From Arctopsyche grandis (Eukaryota > Arthropoda > Insecta > Trichoptera > Hydropsychidae): a stretch of 64,000 nt of DNA. Positions 1 to 9,919 of the stretch are shown here, one piece after another; the stretch's first letter is position 1, and every line of letters begins with the position of its first letter. The stretch covers positions 28,487,501-28,551,500 of the forward strand of contig NC_135359.1 in the NCBI RefSeq assembly GCF_051622035.1. The letters are read 5' to 3'. The notes under the pieces are model-generated. The model made no database searches. It was given only the letters and a program-made list of their open reading frames with translations, and was not told where the DNA came from. Both the position numbers and the translations under genes were made by a program.

Positions 1-470
1 CGTGTGCTTGGCTCCCCACTGTGGGGGTTCTCCTACATATCTTCAAATATGGGATACACCGTTATTTATCACTGTCAAGCAAGGATAAAACTATACCGAA
101 AACACTCCAGAGGCTGATTTTGGGACGGTGTGTGCTAGTCGTGCCTTGAATATGTGCAAGACATGCCACATTTTTAAAAGTATCTAAAAAAAAACCCATA
201 TGCCACGTTCCTTCTTGTGTGATTTCGCCCTTAAGGTGCAGACACACATTGGAATGTAGCACTTGTAAAAATAATGCTAGCACTGACGCGATCTAGGCCA
301 AAATGCACCCCCTGGAGTGTTTTCGGTGATATTTTTATCATTGTATTGAGTCATCGATAACGGTGATCCTCATATTTGAAGAAATTTATGAGAAAGTTGT
401 CTTTTTATATGAATTAGCAATGACTCCAAGACACACCCATTACAGTTGGAAACTATGACCCATGCATTTT
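1..470. repeat. foldback/MITE-like repeat, copy A
   Basis: Arms at about 29-110 and 311-400 are imperfect inverted copies of each other, each containing the motif CTGGAGTGTTTTCGGT and ending in a CTCCTACAT-like block. The same arms and parts of the middle recur at 18.95-19.47 kb. Similarity between the copies continues past the right arm (an ACACCCAT-CACAG block near 432), so the true ends are not fixed. I see no coding potential. It lies in the first intron of the minus-strand oxidase gene. Confidence 0.6.
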
Positions 471-731
471 ATTAAGTAATGATATTTAATTGAAAAAGTT
501 ACTCATGTAGTTTGGATTTGTTTGATGAAACCCCATTTGAATGATATGACATAATCAAAAGACAGATTTGAATTGACATGAGGGAAAGATGTTCTTATTA
601 CATTATAGTACCTTATCAGATTAGCAGGATCATACCCTCCAAGATTGGTCTCGATTAAGTCAAAAGATGTAGGAATATACAAGGAACAAACAAACAAACA
701 TAAAATCTTACACATATCTGTGAAATCTTAC

Positions 732-2197
732 CATACGCACTTTTGCGGTTCGGGAACGAACGGATCGTTCAGAAACTTCCGTAGAATCTCAGTACACTTC
801 GAAGATACAGTTTCGCTCGGGAGCGTCTCCATATACTCGGCCTCCTTACCCGAAATCCAACCCAGCAGTATAGTATCGGAGACCTTCGAAAACGAATAAA
901 TCTTCCTGTACCAATTTGCAGGAATATCCGTCGGATCGTCCGAGTGCGGCTCCCACAACATGAGCACCTCGGAAATGGTCGGATTTAAAAACGGCCTATC
1001 ATAGTACAGGAATATCTTATCGACGGTACCATACAACAACCGTTCGATGGACTCTGTCTTATACTTGGGCAGCGGCGGCTGAAATATGGCCGAAGCCTGT
1101 TCTTTAAGTACTCCCAACGGCAATGTGCAAATCACATGATCGGCGTGGATTATATCTCCATTCTCGCACACGATTTCAACATTGGCCGGACGAAGCTTGT
1201 GCTTCAGATGCTCCAGCGGCTTGGCCCCTCCCTCTAACGGAGTAGCATTCGGGCTATCGTCTATTACGGTCTTATCCGAGTCGTCCGATTCGTTCCCGGG
1301 GTCGTCTATTCCAGAATCGGTCGGACTTTGGATCGAGCCGGTGACGGTGCCCCAACGTATCGTCTTAACGGGACAGCTTTTGATTATGTTCTCGGGAGGA
1401 ATTCTCCGTACGATCGGTTCCAAGATGGCGCTATAGCCAGACGGCAGAACGATATTGCCGCCTTGCAATTCGGTGTAGCTGCCGAGCTCGAGCAGGTCTA
1501 TCTCGTTCATGGAGTGGCAGCCGGATATGCAGGTCTCCCGTTTGAGAAGGCATTCGAAGATTAGACGGCGCATTCTTTTTTCTTCCGATTCTGGTATTTT
1601 GTCTAAGTACAGTGCTGTTTCTAGGTTGATGTGTTCGCCGACGCTGTTTATGTCGGGCGGGGGGAGGTATTGGCATATGAAGTATTCCTCGCATCTCTTC
1701 AGGAAGCATACGTAGGCTTCGTATATCTCTTGGAGGAGGTCGAAGGGTACTTGGCGGCCCAGCTCGGTGGCGGCTATCACTCTGTGGGGTTTGGGGGAGT
1801 TGAGGACGTCTACGAGGCCGTTGGCTATGGCGAGTTCGAACATGGGGTTGCCGAGGACGCCGTGGATCCAGTTGGCGCCGAGTTCTACTCGCTGGGAGCC
1901 CAAGGGAATGGCGACGACGCGGCCGCCTATGCGAGAGCGCGCTTCCAGGAGCAGGAAGTCTCGCTGTCCGTGGGCTGCCAGGTGGTCCGCAGCCGCCAGG
2001 CCCGAGACTCCGCCCCCCACCACGACCACACGACAACGGCGCACACTCATACCGGTCCTGCCGCTGCCACAGCCGCAGCCGCCGCCCCCAGCATCGCCCT
2101 CAACCGCGGCCCCCCGTAGCGCTGCCGAGCATTTTGACACTTCGCGGATTTTTTTCAGGTGTGCGAGCGCGGCCGTAGCGCGCTTCGCCACGGCCAT
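732..2197 (-). CDS. spermine/polyamine oxidase, 5' exon (partial gene)
   Basis: First coding exon of an FAD-dependent spermine (polyamine) oxidase, an enzyme that oxidises spermine or acetylated polyamines to shorter amines, an aminoaldehyde and H2O2. About 488 codons are open. An Ala/Gly-rich N-terminus precedes the Rossmann FAD motif (VVVVGGGVSGLAAA, about residues 57-70), an acidic LLEARSRIGGRV segment and LGANWIHG, which carries the family's conserved active-site histidine. Later come LPSGY, ADHVICTLPLGVLK and WYRKI, all in the order of animal SMOX. The exon stops inside a Trp codon at a clean donor (GTAAGA on the minus strand at 731-726); reading through meets a stop at once. The missing C-terminal FAD-binding exons must lie left of base 1. 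Start is ambiguous: Met1 at 2197, or Met50 at 2050-2048, which has a purine at -3 and sits directly before the FAD motif. A Ser/Asp-rich acidic insert (about residues 288-320) occupies the loop that is also variable in vertebrate SMOX. Confidence 0.93.
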
Positions 2198-2282
2198 TGA
2201 ATTATTGGTGCGCTTTGATATTCTTCAGCCCGGCCTGGCCTTTGTTATCGTCGGTCTCTCTTATCGGTTGTGTTATTCTGTA

Positions 2283-2835
2283 TTATCAGCAGGGCTGTGC
2301 AGTCGTTAAAAAAGGAACACGACTTTGAATCTGTTGGATTCTCGATCATAGCCGATGAAACAGCAGTCACTTCGCGCCTTGAGCGTGGTTGGTTGTCGCC
2401 TAGTTTTTGGACCAGTCAATTTTTAACTGGTCATGGCCACTTTAACGGCAAGCTCGCATCTATGGGCTTGGTATCTGAATCCTTTTGTCCGTGCTCTTTT
2501 CCGGAGCAGGATGCAGATCATATTCTGTGGTCCTGTCCTGGGATGGAGGCTGAGAGGAGGGTTCTGCTGGACAGCGTCAGGGGTTCTCTCATTGGCCCCC
2601 TACATCATGGGGATCTAATAATGAGTAAAGCATCGTTTAGAGCTTTCGAAAAGTTCGCGGAATGCTTTGGGAAACTGTCTTCCCCTGGATGCTACTACTC
2701 CACTTAATTGCAAAAGCATTTATGTGTTGATTTATTATTTTTTTATATTATATTCTGTGAATGTGTGTGTGTGTGAGTGTGCGTTTGCTTTTTAGGTGAG
2801 TGTATGTATTTGTGGTTTATGTGTGTGTGTGTGTG

Positions 2836-2870
<35 letters not shown>

Positions 2871-3180
2871 TTGCGTGCTTATGCACGCATAATCATGCGT
2901 ACATGTATGTTTACTTGAGGTGTGCGTGCATTCGCACGGCTCATCTCAGGTTTTGTTTCCTACCGCATGCGCGCTTTATGTGTTCATGCGTTATTGTTAA
3001 TTTTGTACTTGGTTATGTACAGTGTGGTTTTTTTTATTAGAACAGTGATGTGCGGTTGTTCTTGTGCGATATTCATGAACAGCCGTCTCGTTCTCCGACG
3101 AAAGGGTCTCTTGGACTGTATTCGTCGGGGGGGTGGTGGCCTCATGTTGAGGGCTTTAAGGGTCAAATTCCGTGACCTTT
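2283..3180 (+). mobile_element. 5'-truncated non-LTR retrotransposon, RT C-terminal region
   Basis: An open stretch to the stop at 2707 encodes the post-RT C-terminus typical of R1/Jockey-type LINEs: FLTGHGHFNGKLASMGL, then a C-x-C...H-x4-C zinc-like motif (CPCSFPEQDADHILWSC), then an ER-containing helix. Downstream is a 3' region with a (TG)n tract at 2762-2870. The left boundary falls only about 85 bp upstream of the oxidase's first ATG, on the opposite strand. The start of the repeat (CAGGGCTGTGCAGTCG at about 2289) looks like a hAT terminal repeat, so more than one element may be joined here. Confidence 0.75.
2762..2880. repeat. (TG)n microsatellite
   Basis: Interrupted TG/GT dinucleotide runs, the longest in 2820-2870, in the apparent 3' region of the LINE fragment. 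Confidence 0.9.
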
Positions 3181-3224
3181 AAAGCGGGCTTAGAACAGAA
3201 CAGTTATCACTGGGAGTCCGTTTT

Positions 3225-3434
3225 GTAGATATGTCTAGTGAGAAGGCGATGATTCGTGAGGAATTCCTTGGATTTTTCAGCACATTACGTCGTGTAAAAA
3301 CATGGCTTAGATCTACAATGTCAGATGAACGTCTGTCTGGATTGTGCATGTTAAGCGTACACATAGACAAAGTGAACTGCAACAAAAAAGACTTTGTAGG
3401 CGGGGTAGGAAGTGTTGACCGTATCCCAGCCTAA
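3225..3434 (+). pseudogene. hAT transposase C-terminal (dimerisation domain) fragment
   Basis: The open frame from 3231 reads FFSTLRRVKTWLRSTMSDER followed by LSGLCMLSVH. This is the hallmark C-terminal dimerisation block of hAT-superfamily transposases and of ZMYM-like domesticated proteins. Only about 65 codons remain and nothing matching the catalytic part lies upstream, so it is a transposase remnant. It abuts the LINE fragment to its left. Confidence 0.8.
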
Positions 3435-3819
3435 CGAAACACTGTTGTGCTTGTTTTAAGTTGTTTTATTGTTTGCCTAAATATTGTACAAGTGTATTAG
3501 AATATTTGAGGAAGTTTTCTCGAAGCGGCTATTGGCTGTTGACTTGGTGTCGTGATGGCCGCTGGATCTGCAATGTGTCGTTGCTCTGGATCCGGCTGAG
3601 TTGCAAGCGTTCTTCCATTGTAGGGTAGTGTAGTGGTAGCTGGTCAGATGCAGGATGTCGACTGCTGTCGTGGTGGCTGCTGCCTGTTGACTGAAGTTGT
3701 CTGGGTTGGATCTCCTTTTATATTGTTTTTGGGGATCCACGTGACTTGTTTGCTGGTGATTAATTCTGAGAACCGCAGGTGGTGTTTACGTGTGCAAGTT
3801 ATGCGAGGAATGTGGTTTA

Positions 3820-4200
3820 GGGTAGAATATTTTTATTTATTTTATTTTATTTTATTTTATTTATTTGGAAAATTTACAGTTTACAGTTTATTAGATTGAT
3901 AGTAAAAAAAAAATATAATTATGTTAAGTAAACCATTAATAATTTTCACATATAGGTAAAAAAAGAAAAGCTCAAACATTTAAAATAAGAAACAAAAATG
4001 ATAATAGAGTAAGATAGTTAAAGAAAACAAAAAAAGAAAAAAAATAGAAATAACAGTATAATAAAAATATCAGAATAATAAGAATAATAATATGATAAAA
4101 ATTATGAAATAATATAAAAAATATAATATATAACAAAAAACAAAAAGACAAAATAAATACATCAAAATAAAAATTCATAATCATAATCATAAACTTTCAT
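3820..4200. repeat. A/T-rich low-complexity 3' region of a minus-strand LINE
   Basis: A TATTTTATTTTATTT run near 3832-3862 is followed by A-rich sequence with repeated AATAATAA/CATAATCATAAT motifs. It directly follows (on the minus strand) the RT-like reading frame that ends at 4206, so it is best read as that LINE's 3' untranslated end. No gene is seen. Confidence 0.5.
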
Positions 4201-4205
4201 TAAAA

Positions 4206-4690
4206 TTAATCATCGAAAAACAAATTTGCAATAATTACTCTAGCTTGTATAGCATTAATATTAAATAAGTCAAACATAGAAATTGTTAAGATTAGTGTGT
4301 TGACGGTGGAGCTTGCACGCCAGATGAATGAGCTTCTTCCATAATTAGAAAAAGTATTAGGTATGTAAAGGAGCTCATTACATCTAGTCATTCTATTTGG
4401 TACACGCAATGATAGTCTGCTCAATAATTGAGGACAGTCAATCGAGCCGTTAAGGATGTTCAAAATTGTTGAGATGTCAGCTATCTCCCTTCTTTTGACA
4501 AGAGGAAGTAGATGCTGACACCTACAAGCATCTTCATAGGAAGTATAGGTTAATCCAAAACGGCTACTGACGTACCTCAGGAATCTCTTCTGAATGCGCT
4601 CCAATCTGTCTCTTGCACCAGAGTAATCTGGGTTCCAAACTTGGGATGCAAACTCAACAATACTTCTTACGTATGCACAATATAGTATTT
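4206..4690 (-). mobile_element. LINE reverse transcriptase C-terminal fragment
   Basis: The minus-strand frame contains YVRSIVEFASQVWNP, then RIQKRFLRYV, then HLLPLVKRREIAD and LLNGSIDCP. That is the ordered set of motifs just C-terminal to the RT palm in Jockey/CR1-type LINEs. It is open to the stop at 4206. The 5' part is replaced by AT-rich repeats at 4690-4790, so the element is truncated. Confidence 0.85.
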
Positions 4691-4790
4691 TGTATGATTT
4701 TATAGTAGTAAAGCATTTCGATATAATATAATAAATATATCGATATAATATAATATATAGAAGTAAAGCATTTCGATATAATAAATATTT

Positions 4791-5130
4791 ATTCTCGAAT
4801 ATGTGGCGTCGTTCCACTCGATTTAGTTTTTATCGCCCTTTGTTCCAGTGAGTCTGGATGTTTGTTCAATGGGTTACAATGTAGTTGTTATTTGTGCACT
4901 TTAATGGTTGCAGGTGTTCTTCGACTTCACGTCGTTCTGCTTGATTTGTTTGGGTGGAATATTCTCGAATATGTGGCGTCGTTCCACTCGATTTAGTTTT
5001 TATCGTCCTTTGTTCCAGTGAGTCTGGATGTTTGTTCAATGGGTTACAATGTAGTTGTTATTTGTGCACTTTAATGGTTGCAGGTGTTCTTCGACTTCGC
5101 GTCGTTCTGCTTGATTTGTTGGGGTGGAAT
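4791..5130. repeat. 170-bp tandem duplication
   Basis: Two head-to-tail copies, 4791-4960 and 4961-5130, each beginning at an ATTCTCGAATATGTGG or equivalent start. By eye they differ at only about three bases (C/T near 4835/5005, A/G near 4929/5099, T/G near 4951/5121). This implies a recent duplication. No coding sequence is recognised. The AT-rich stretch before it (about 4690-4790) also contains a duplicated GTAAAGCATTTCGATATAATA-like segment. Confidence 0.9.
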
Positions 5131-5635
5131 TTTCTCGACTCGAGATGACGTCAATGGTTGAGCGTGAGAAATGTATTCTCCGTCGCAATAGATTTTTCGA
5201 TTGCGGTGACGAGATTCCTACAACTTTATGGACAAAATTGTAGATATGTTTGGTAGTGATAACAGACGACTTCAGTTCTTGTTTAAAGAATAAATTTTAT
5301 TTTAAATTTATGTTGTAATATTTTTTGTTATATACATACAATATCGTGTTAATAAAAAAAATTGTTGCTACAGTATGCCCTTCATTACTACAGTGTCCTG
5401 TCCGTTTGTTCACCATACAAATACGCTACAGTAAATTAAAACTACATTAAAACATTACTAAAAATATTTTGCCCCCCCTTAGAAAATTTTCTGCGGGCAC
5501 CCATGCCATGACAGGCCTATAGCTCCGTATTGGCCAAGTTGCGGCAACTTTGCAACCGCATCCGAGCCTATTAAGTTAGAGCAACAGGGTACAGAGGGTG
5601 TACATCCCTCCCAGTAAAGTACAAATGCATTCTAT

Positions 5636-5990
5636 TGTAGCGTATGCTAAAAGGAGCCGCCGTTATAATTGGTTTCGAGGATTATCTCCAGGCTTAAGTG
5701 CAAGTCGGCTAAACAATGAGAAACCCCTAAATGCACTTAGCGGCGATAGCGGCGCACTCGGTCGAATTTCCATGGAGTTCTTAGAACTGACAACGCCAAA
5801 GCGTGGGACTGCACATCCGAGTACGTGACTAAACAATGGGGAAGTAACCGGACGTCGAAGATGCCCTGAGCGACCTGTTCGTTATAAGGAGGTACTTAGG
5901 CGATATCAAGACATTCTGGACGGAGCACAGTAAATGCTGTGACACGACTTTGGCCTTTTACTTGGATCCTTCACCCACCCCTACGCAACA
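5636..5990 (+). mobile_element. solo LTR (copy 1) with 4-bp TSD
   Basis: Begins TGTAGCGTATGC and ends CTACGCAACA (TG...CA termini). It is flanked on both sides by CTAT (5632-5635 and 5991-5994), the 4-bp duplication expected of Gypsy-type integration. Related copies lie at 44811-45213 and, inverted, at 53930-54325. No internal retroelement genes are adjacent, so it is a solo LTR left by LTR-LTR recombination. Orientation relative to transcription is not established. Confidence 0.75.
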
Positions 5991-6109
5991 CTATTTTCGC
6001 CGTCCATATGGACTGCAGACCATTATAGTACATATTCATGCTATTTTTGTCTGCATTTGATCACCGGTATGGCCAACGAGCTACTTCAGCCCGATTAATC
6101 TCTGCAGCC

Positions 6110-6142
6110 CCCCCTCTATGAATTCTCACGAGCCGCCACTGG
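6110..6142. mobile_element. hAT right terminus fragment
   Basis: Ends with ACGAGCCGCCACTG, preceded by a GCAGCCCCCCC block. This matches the right end of the complete hAT element at 33182-33915. I did not find the partner left end. Confidence 0.55.
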
Positions 6143-6238
6143 TACTCAGTAAGTTACTGCAAATGTTCGCTCGGTGTGTTAATTGTCGTCATGATTTATT
6201 TTATTTTATTTTACATAGATATATTTACGTAGATATTT

Positions 6239-6485
6239 AGCCAGCAGTTTGGCTTAATGGTAGCGTATATGTATGTTTAGCGCCAAGTGATCAGTGGGTT
6301 CGATCCGCCATACTGCTGGTTAGATTTGGGGGTTTTTGGACTCCAGATTGATCGTTTCTCTATCAGAGTTTGCCAATTTTATCTGATCATTGTTGAAACG
6401 GTTCCTCAAATTGGCAAATAAATCTTTTCCTGTATTCTATATTCCTATATAGCTATATTCCTTATGTATTTTTAAATAAATAAAT
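6239..6485 (+). repeat. tRNA-derived SINE (head TGGCTTAATGG)
   Basis: The head has an A box (TGGCTTAATGGTAGCG) and a B box (GGGTTCGATCC). It is followed by the family body (GATCGTTTCTCTATCAGAGT, then TTGCCAATTTTATCTGATCA, then GTTGAAACGGTTCC). It ends in an AATAAATAAATG-like A-rich tail without a clear hairpin tail. Confidence 0.8.
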
Positions 6486-6964
6486 GTAATTCAAAATTGC
6501 CAAAAACGATCTCTTTCATTCTATCACTTTTCAGTGCACTTTTCAGGAAATATTATATACATACATAGGTGTGTTTGGGCATATTACACTACCAATGTTA
6601 TCACACGATCCACGCGTATCACGATCTATGTATGTACATACATATGCCGGAGTGAAATCAAAGTATCTTGATAATATGGCCGTGTATCCGAAACTTTTTG
6701 AAATCTGCTGTACCAGGAGGCGCGGCTCAACAGCCATGTAGGATATTGAAGATATATCAGAGACCGTGTCAGGAACAAATTTAAACAAACTAATTCTGTC
6801 TTACGAGTCTTGCTCGACATTATGGAAAACGAACGATAGAAATTACCTTATTAAATGTAAAAAAATAAAACCTCAGTAAAAGTAAAAAAAAAAACGAATT
6901 TTTCAAATACCAGACATCTCTTCAATTTGATATAAACATTATAAAAATAAACTTTGTGTGATTT

Positions 6965-7090
6965 AATATTCACATTTTATTTTTATTTTTTATTTATTAT
7001 ATTTTATTTTTACAAAATCAATTAATCAAACATACTCGTCTAAGAGATTGCTCCAAAGCGACGAGTGTGCTATAAAGATTAAGAAGTACA
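6965..7090 (-). repeat. SINE 3'-tail fragment (tail type B)
   Basis: The ACTCGTC...GCTCCAAAGCGACGAGTGT hairpin is the reverse complement of the tail of the SINE at 16979-17520. It is preceded on the plus strand by TTTTTATTTATTATATTTTAT, the reversed A-rich end. Confidence 0.6.
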
Positions 7091-7284
7091 TAAGGAAACA
7101 ATACAAGTTAAATAAACAAATTATATATACAAATATATAAATTAAATAAGGAAAAGATAACTAAATAAAACATGAAATCATAATTAAAAACACTAACTCA
7201 ACCTTTCTAAATGGTCGCGACCTCCATAACTTAGGAAGTGGTGCAGAGAATGAAGAGACGTGCATTAATTAGTTAAAAAGTCAA

Positions 7285-7345
7285 TAAATGCGAAATCAGA
7301 GTCATGACCTTGACCTTGACTCGGACTTCACAGCCCTGTAAAGCC
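7285..7345. mobile_element. possible hAT terminus
   Basis: GACTCGGACTTCACAGCCCTG resembles the reverse of a hAT terminal repeat of the CAGGGCTGTG type, as also seen at 2289. A partner end and target duplication were not found, so this is tentative. Confidence 0.3.
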
Positions 7346-7559
7346 CAGTACAGGTTATTGTGATATGTGCGGATTGGTGATTTTATAGTGTAAATAACGC
7401 AAACCTTTTGAAACGCTAGTTACGAAAGGACCGGTCGCTAGCAGTTTTATAAGCGCCATCTTATTAACGCGGCACTTTATTCGCGTCGGTATTTAAGAGA
7501 TTTTAAGGCCAAATTTTAAAAAACTTGATTTCGATATCGAATTTCTTATTTTATTTTAT

Positions 7560-7910
7560 TAATTTATACCAGGAAAACCCAATGCGCCTTCCTGGCCAGA
7601 AACATTGTACATTTGGTACAAGTACTATTAGTATTATAGAAAGTAAATACATATCAATTAACATCTATGGTCGCATTTGTAAATTTGCAGCATTTTATAC
7701 AATTCAGCGAAATTCTAGATTGCTGAAAAGTCGAGATTTTGCGATAAAATGGGTAAGGTTGCTAATTTTTTGGAACCGTTTCAATGAAGATCAGATAAAT
7801 TGGTAAACTCTGATAGCTAACGAATGGAACCTGGAGTCACAAATCCAAGGTCTGGCTAACAGAAAACAGTGGGACTTGAATCCGTGACCACTTTGTCCAA
7901 AGCAAGACAC
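7560..7910 (-). repeat. SINE (tail type A), uninterrupted allele of the 21.1-kb copy
   Basis: Read on the minus strand: decayed tRNA-like head near 7905, the TCAGAGTTTACCAATTTATC body, a middle section shared with 21105-21668, then the tail hairpin GCCAGGAAGGCGCATTGGG...TTTCCTGG. It lacks the 102-bp MITE present in the 21.1-kb copy, so it gives the empty-site sequence for that insertion. Confidence 0.75.
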
Positions 7911-8120
7911 TCATTTTATAAGATCATAATAGAACTTCCAACCATCACATCATTTGGGCGACCTCGCAATTTATTGATATCATTTATTCAATTAATTTCT
8001 TAGAGTTATCTCAAAACTGTCATGTCCGGTGCCATTCTACAATTGCAATGGAATTTTCTAACTGCTGGGACTTGGATGATGACTTTTTTTTACAAACCTC
8101 TTTTATATTTCACTTATCAT

Positions 8121-8255
8121 TAGAGGTAGGACGGGAAGCGCGCCGTCTATTGTTCCATTATTGTTAATGCATTGTAAAAAAGGTTCGGCAAACCATTAAC
8201 AATGCATTTACAACATGTGAACAATGAACAGCGCGCTCTGGGTCCGCTCTTTACA
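8121..8255. mobile_element. hAT-type MITE (family 1), copy 1
   Basis: Starts TAGAGGTAGGAC and has the family core ATTGTTC...AATGCATT...GGTTCGGCAAACC. It is flanked by CTTATCAT (8113-8120) and GTTATCAT (8256-8263), an 8-bp duplication with one mismatch. Better-preserved copies are at 9443-9574 and 21475-21576. Confidence 0.65.
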
Positions 8256-8849
8256 GTTATCATAATCATTAACTACATTTTTTTAGAACATTAAAATGTT
8301 TACGATAAAATGTACGATAGATTCTCAAAATAAGTCATGCATTGGGTCAAATATTGTATATTGCTATCTCTTTTAATTGTTCAAATGCGATTTTGAACAG
8401 TTAGTGTTTTCAATATTCAATTTTCAATATGTTGAAAGGGGGAATGTTATCCTTGCCGATTTGGCAAGGATAACATATGTATATTTTAAGTACCTCGTTC
8501 GATTGTGTGGACATATCTGATTTGAAATCGCATTATTTAATATCTATTATTTATTTTATTACATTTATCTTTAAGAATATAAAATTTACTTATATAAATG
8601 AACATTATTTGTATTTGAAAGTGAAAGAGAAATATGGAGATTTTTTACAAACATCCAATATGATAATTTAAAAAATTATATTTAAACACATTTTCTATGA
8701 TAATGCTTTTCTGACAAACACGAAAATTTCCAAAGAAATGCAAATCGACTTACAAAAATTAGCGAAATGTTTCGATTTTTCAACGTATGCCAAATGAGGT
8801 TGGCAAAAATGTCATATTTTGAAATGAATAGTACGCACATTTCAATAAA

Positions 8850-9180
8850 AGAATGTGGCAAAAAAAAAAAAGAAACTGTGTTATAATACCAAAAAAAAAC
8901 CCAAACAATTATATAGGATTGCTTTTCATATGTTAAAATAGATGAGGCAAAAATTATGTTGCTGAACTTTCACTTTGCAATTCTACACGGTTAAGCACAT
9001 GGACAGAGGCGTCGCATATATTTTTTTAATTTACGCAAATGTATTATATATAAAAAAATATATATATATATATATAAATGCATACACAAAATATTTTTAC
9101 AAATTAAAAATAAAATAATAATAATAATAAAATTTATTATTATTGCTTTTTATCGAATCATATGACTCGGGGACACTAGC
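8850..9180. other. A-rich and (TA)n low-complexity DNA
   Basis: Poly-A runs at 8861-8871 and 8892-8900, a (TA)n run at 9058-9077 and an (AAT)n run at 9108-9130. No gene or recognisable element core. A poly-G run at 9200-9212 follows a CTAGCGGATCCAGAAAATGG motif that looks like a transposon terminus. Confidence 0.7.
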
Positions 9181-9283
9181 GGATCCAGAAAATGGTCAAG
9201 GGGGGGGGGGGGCATTTTGGAATTGATATTGGCTTAATTGAAAAAATGTGATTTTATATTAACATTCTTATGATAATAATTAA

Positions 9284-9428
9284 GTATAGGCGCTAGGGTG
9301 CTATTTTCCAGGAAAGATGGGTTGTCTATTATCAATTTCTATTGTGAACCCTTTTATTTGCTCTCTAGCTTTGTAAGTTGACAATAGGCAACCCCATTTC
9401 CTGGAAAATAGCACTCTAGCGCCTATCC
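9284..9428. mobile_element. TTAA-flanked foldback MITE (piggyBac-like)
   Basis: A 145-bp element that is almost entirely two arms of about 52 bp. The left arm starts GTATAGGCGCTAG and the right arm ends CTAGCGCCTATCC, and the arms match through TGCTATTTTCCAGGAAA. Flanks are TTAA at 9280-9283 and 9429-9432, the duplication generated by piggyBac-type transposases. No coding capacity. Confidence 0.85.
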
Positions 9429-9442
9429 TTAATAATAATAAA

Positions 9443-9574
9443 TAGTCACCGGACCCAGAAGGTGCCGCGTATTGTTCAAAGGTAGTAAATGCATTGTTTA
9501 AGTTTGCCGAACCTTTTTTACAAAGGATTTACAACAATGGAACAATGGATAGCACTGTGACTATCCGGTGTCTA
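9443..9574. mobile_element. hAT-type MITE (family 1), copy 2
   Basis: Begins TAGTCACCGGACC and ends CTATCCGGTGTCTA. It is flanked by a perfect 8-bp duplication ATAATAAA (9435-9442 and 9575-9582). The core with GTAAATGCATTGTTTAAGTT and TGCCGAACC is shared with the copies at 8121 and 21475. It lies 14 bp from the TTAA foldback element. Confidence 0.85.
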
Positions 9575-9919
9575 ATAATAAATAATAGTAAACACGGTAC
9601 AATCCTATACACTTTTTATTATTTTTTAAGAGATTATTAAGGGTATTTTTAAGACAAAATTATTCTGGTATGAAACTCTTTTAAAAATGAAGTATTAATC
9701 ATAATATAAATTCTAATTTTCGTTTTTGGCGTTGCGAATCGATTCAAGATCTGTTCAGGATCTAGGTCTATGTCCCAATTAATGTGTAACAATGCCATGC
9801 AATTGTTTTTGTTGCTCTCCAAGTAAAATCCACCAAAAACACTATGCCATAAATTATCATTTCGCATTAAACTTAGCCCGCCTACCTGAAAGGGTCGTGT
9901 AAAAACAATATTTGTAAAT

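Noticed and set aside
1431..2036. 201-codon Arg/Pro-rich frame on the minus strand
   Set aside because: It is an out-of-frame shadow of the GC-rich oxidase exon, whose own frame has clear family motifs.
1631..2309. Plus-strand frames of 162 and 180 codons across the oxidase exon
   Set aside because: Antisense shadows of a GC-rich coding exon; no recognisable domains.
4791..5130. CRISPR-like or satellite array
   Set aside because: Only two adjacent units with no spacers; a simple tandem duplication.
6240..6320. Possible tRNA gene (A and B boxes present)
   Set aside because: The same sequence recurs several times with a common non-tRNA body and A-rich tail, and it does not close into a convincing cloverleaf, so it is a SINE head.
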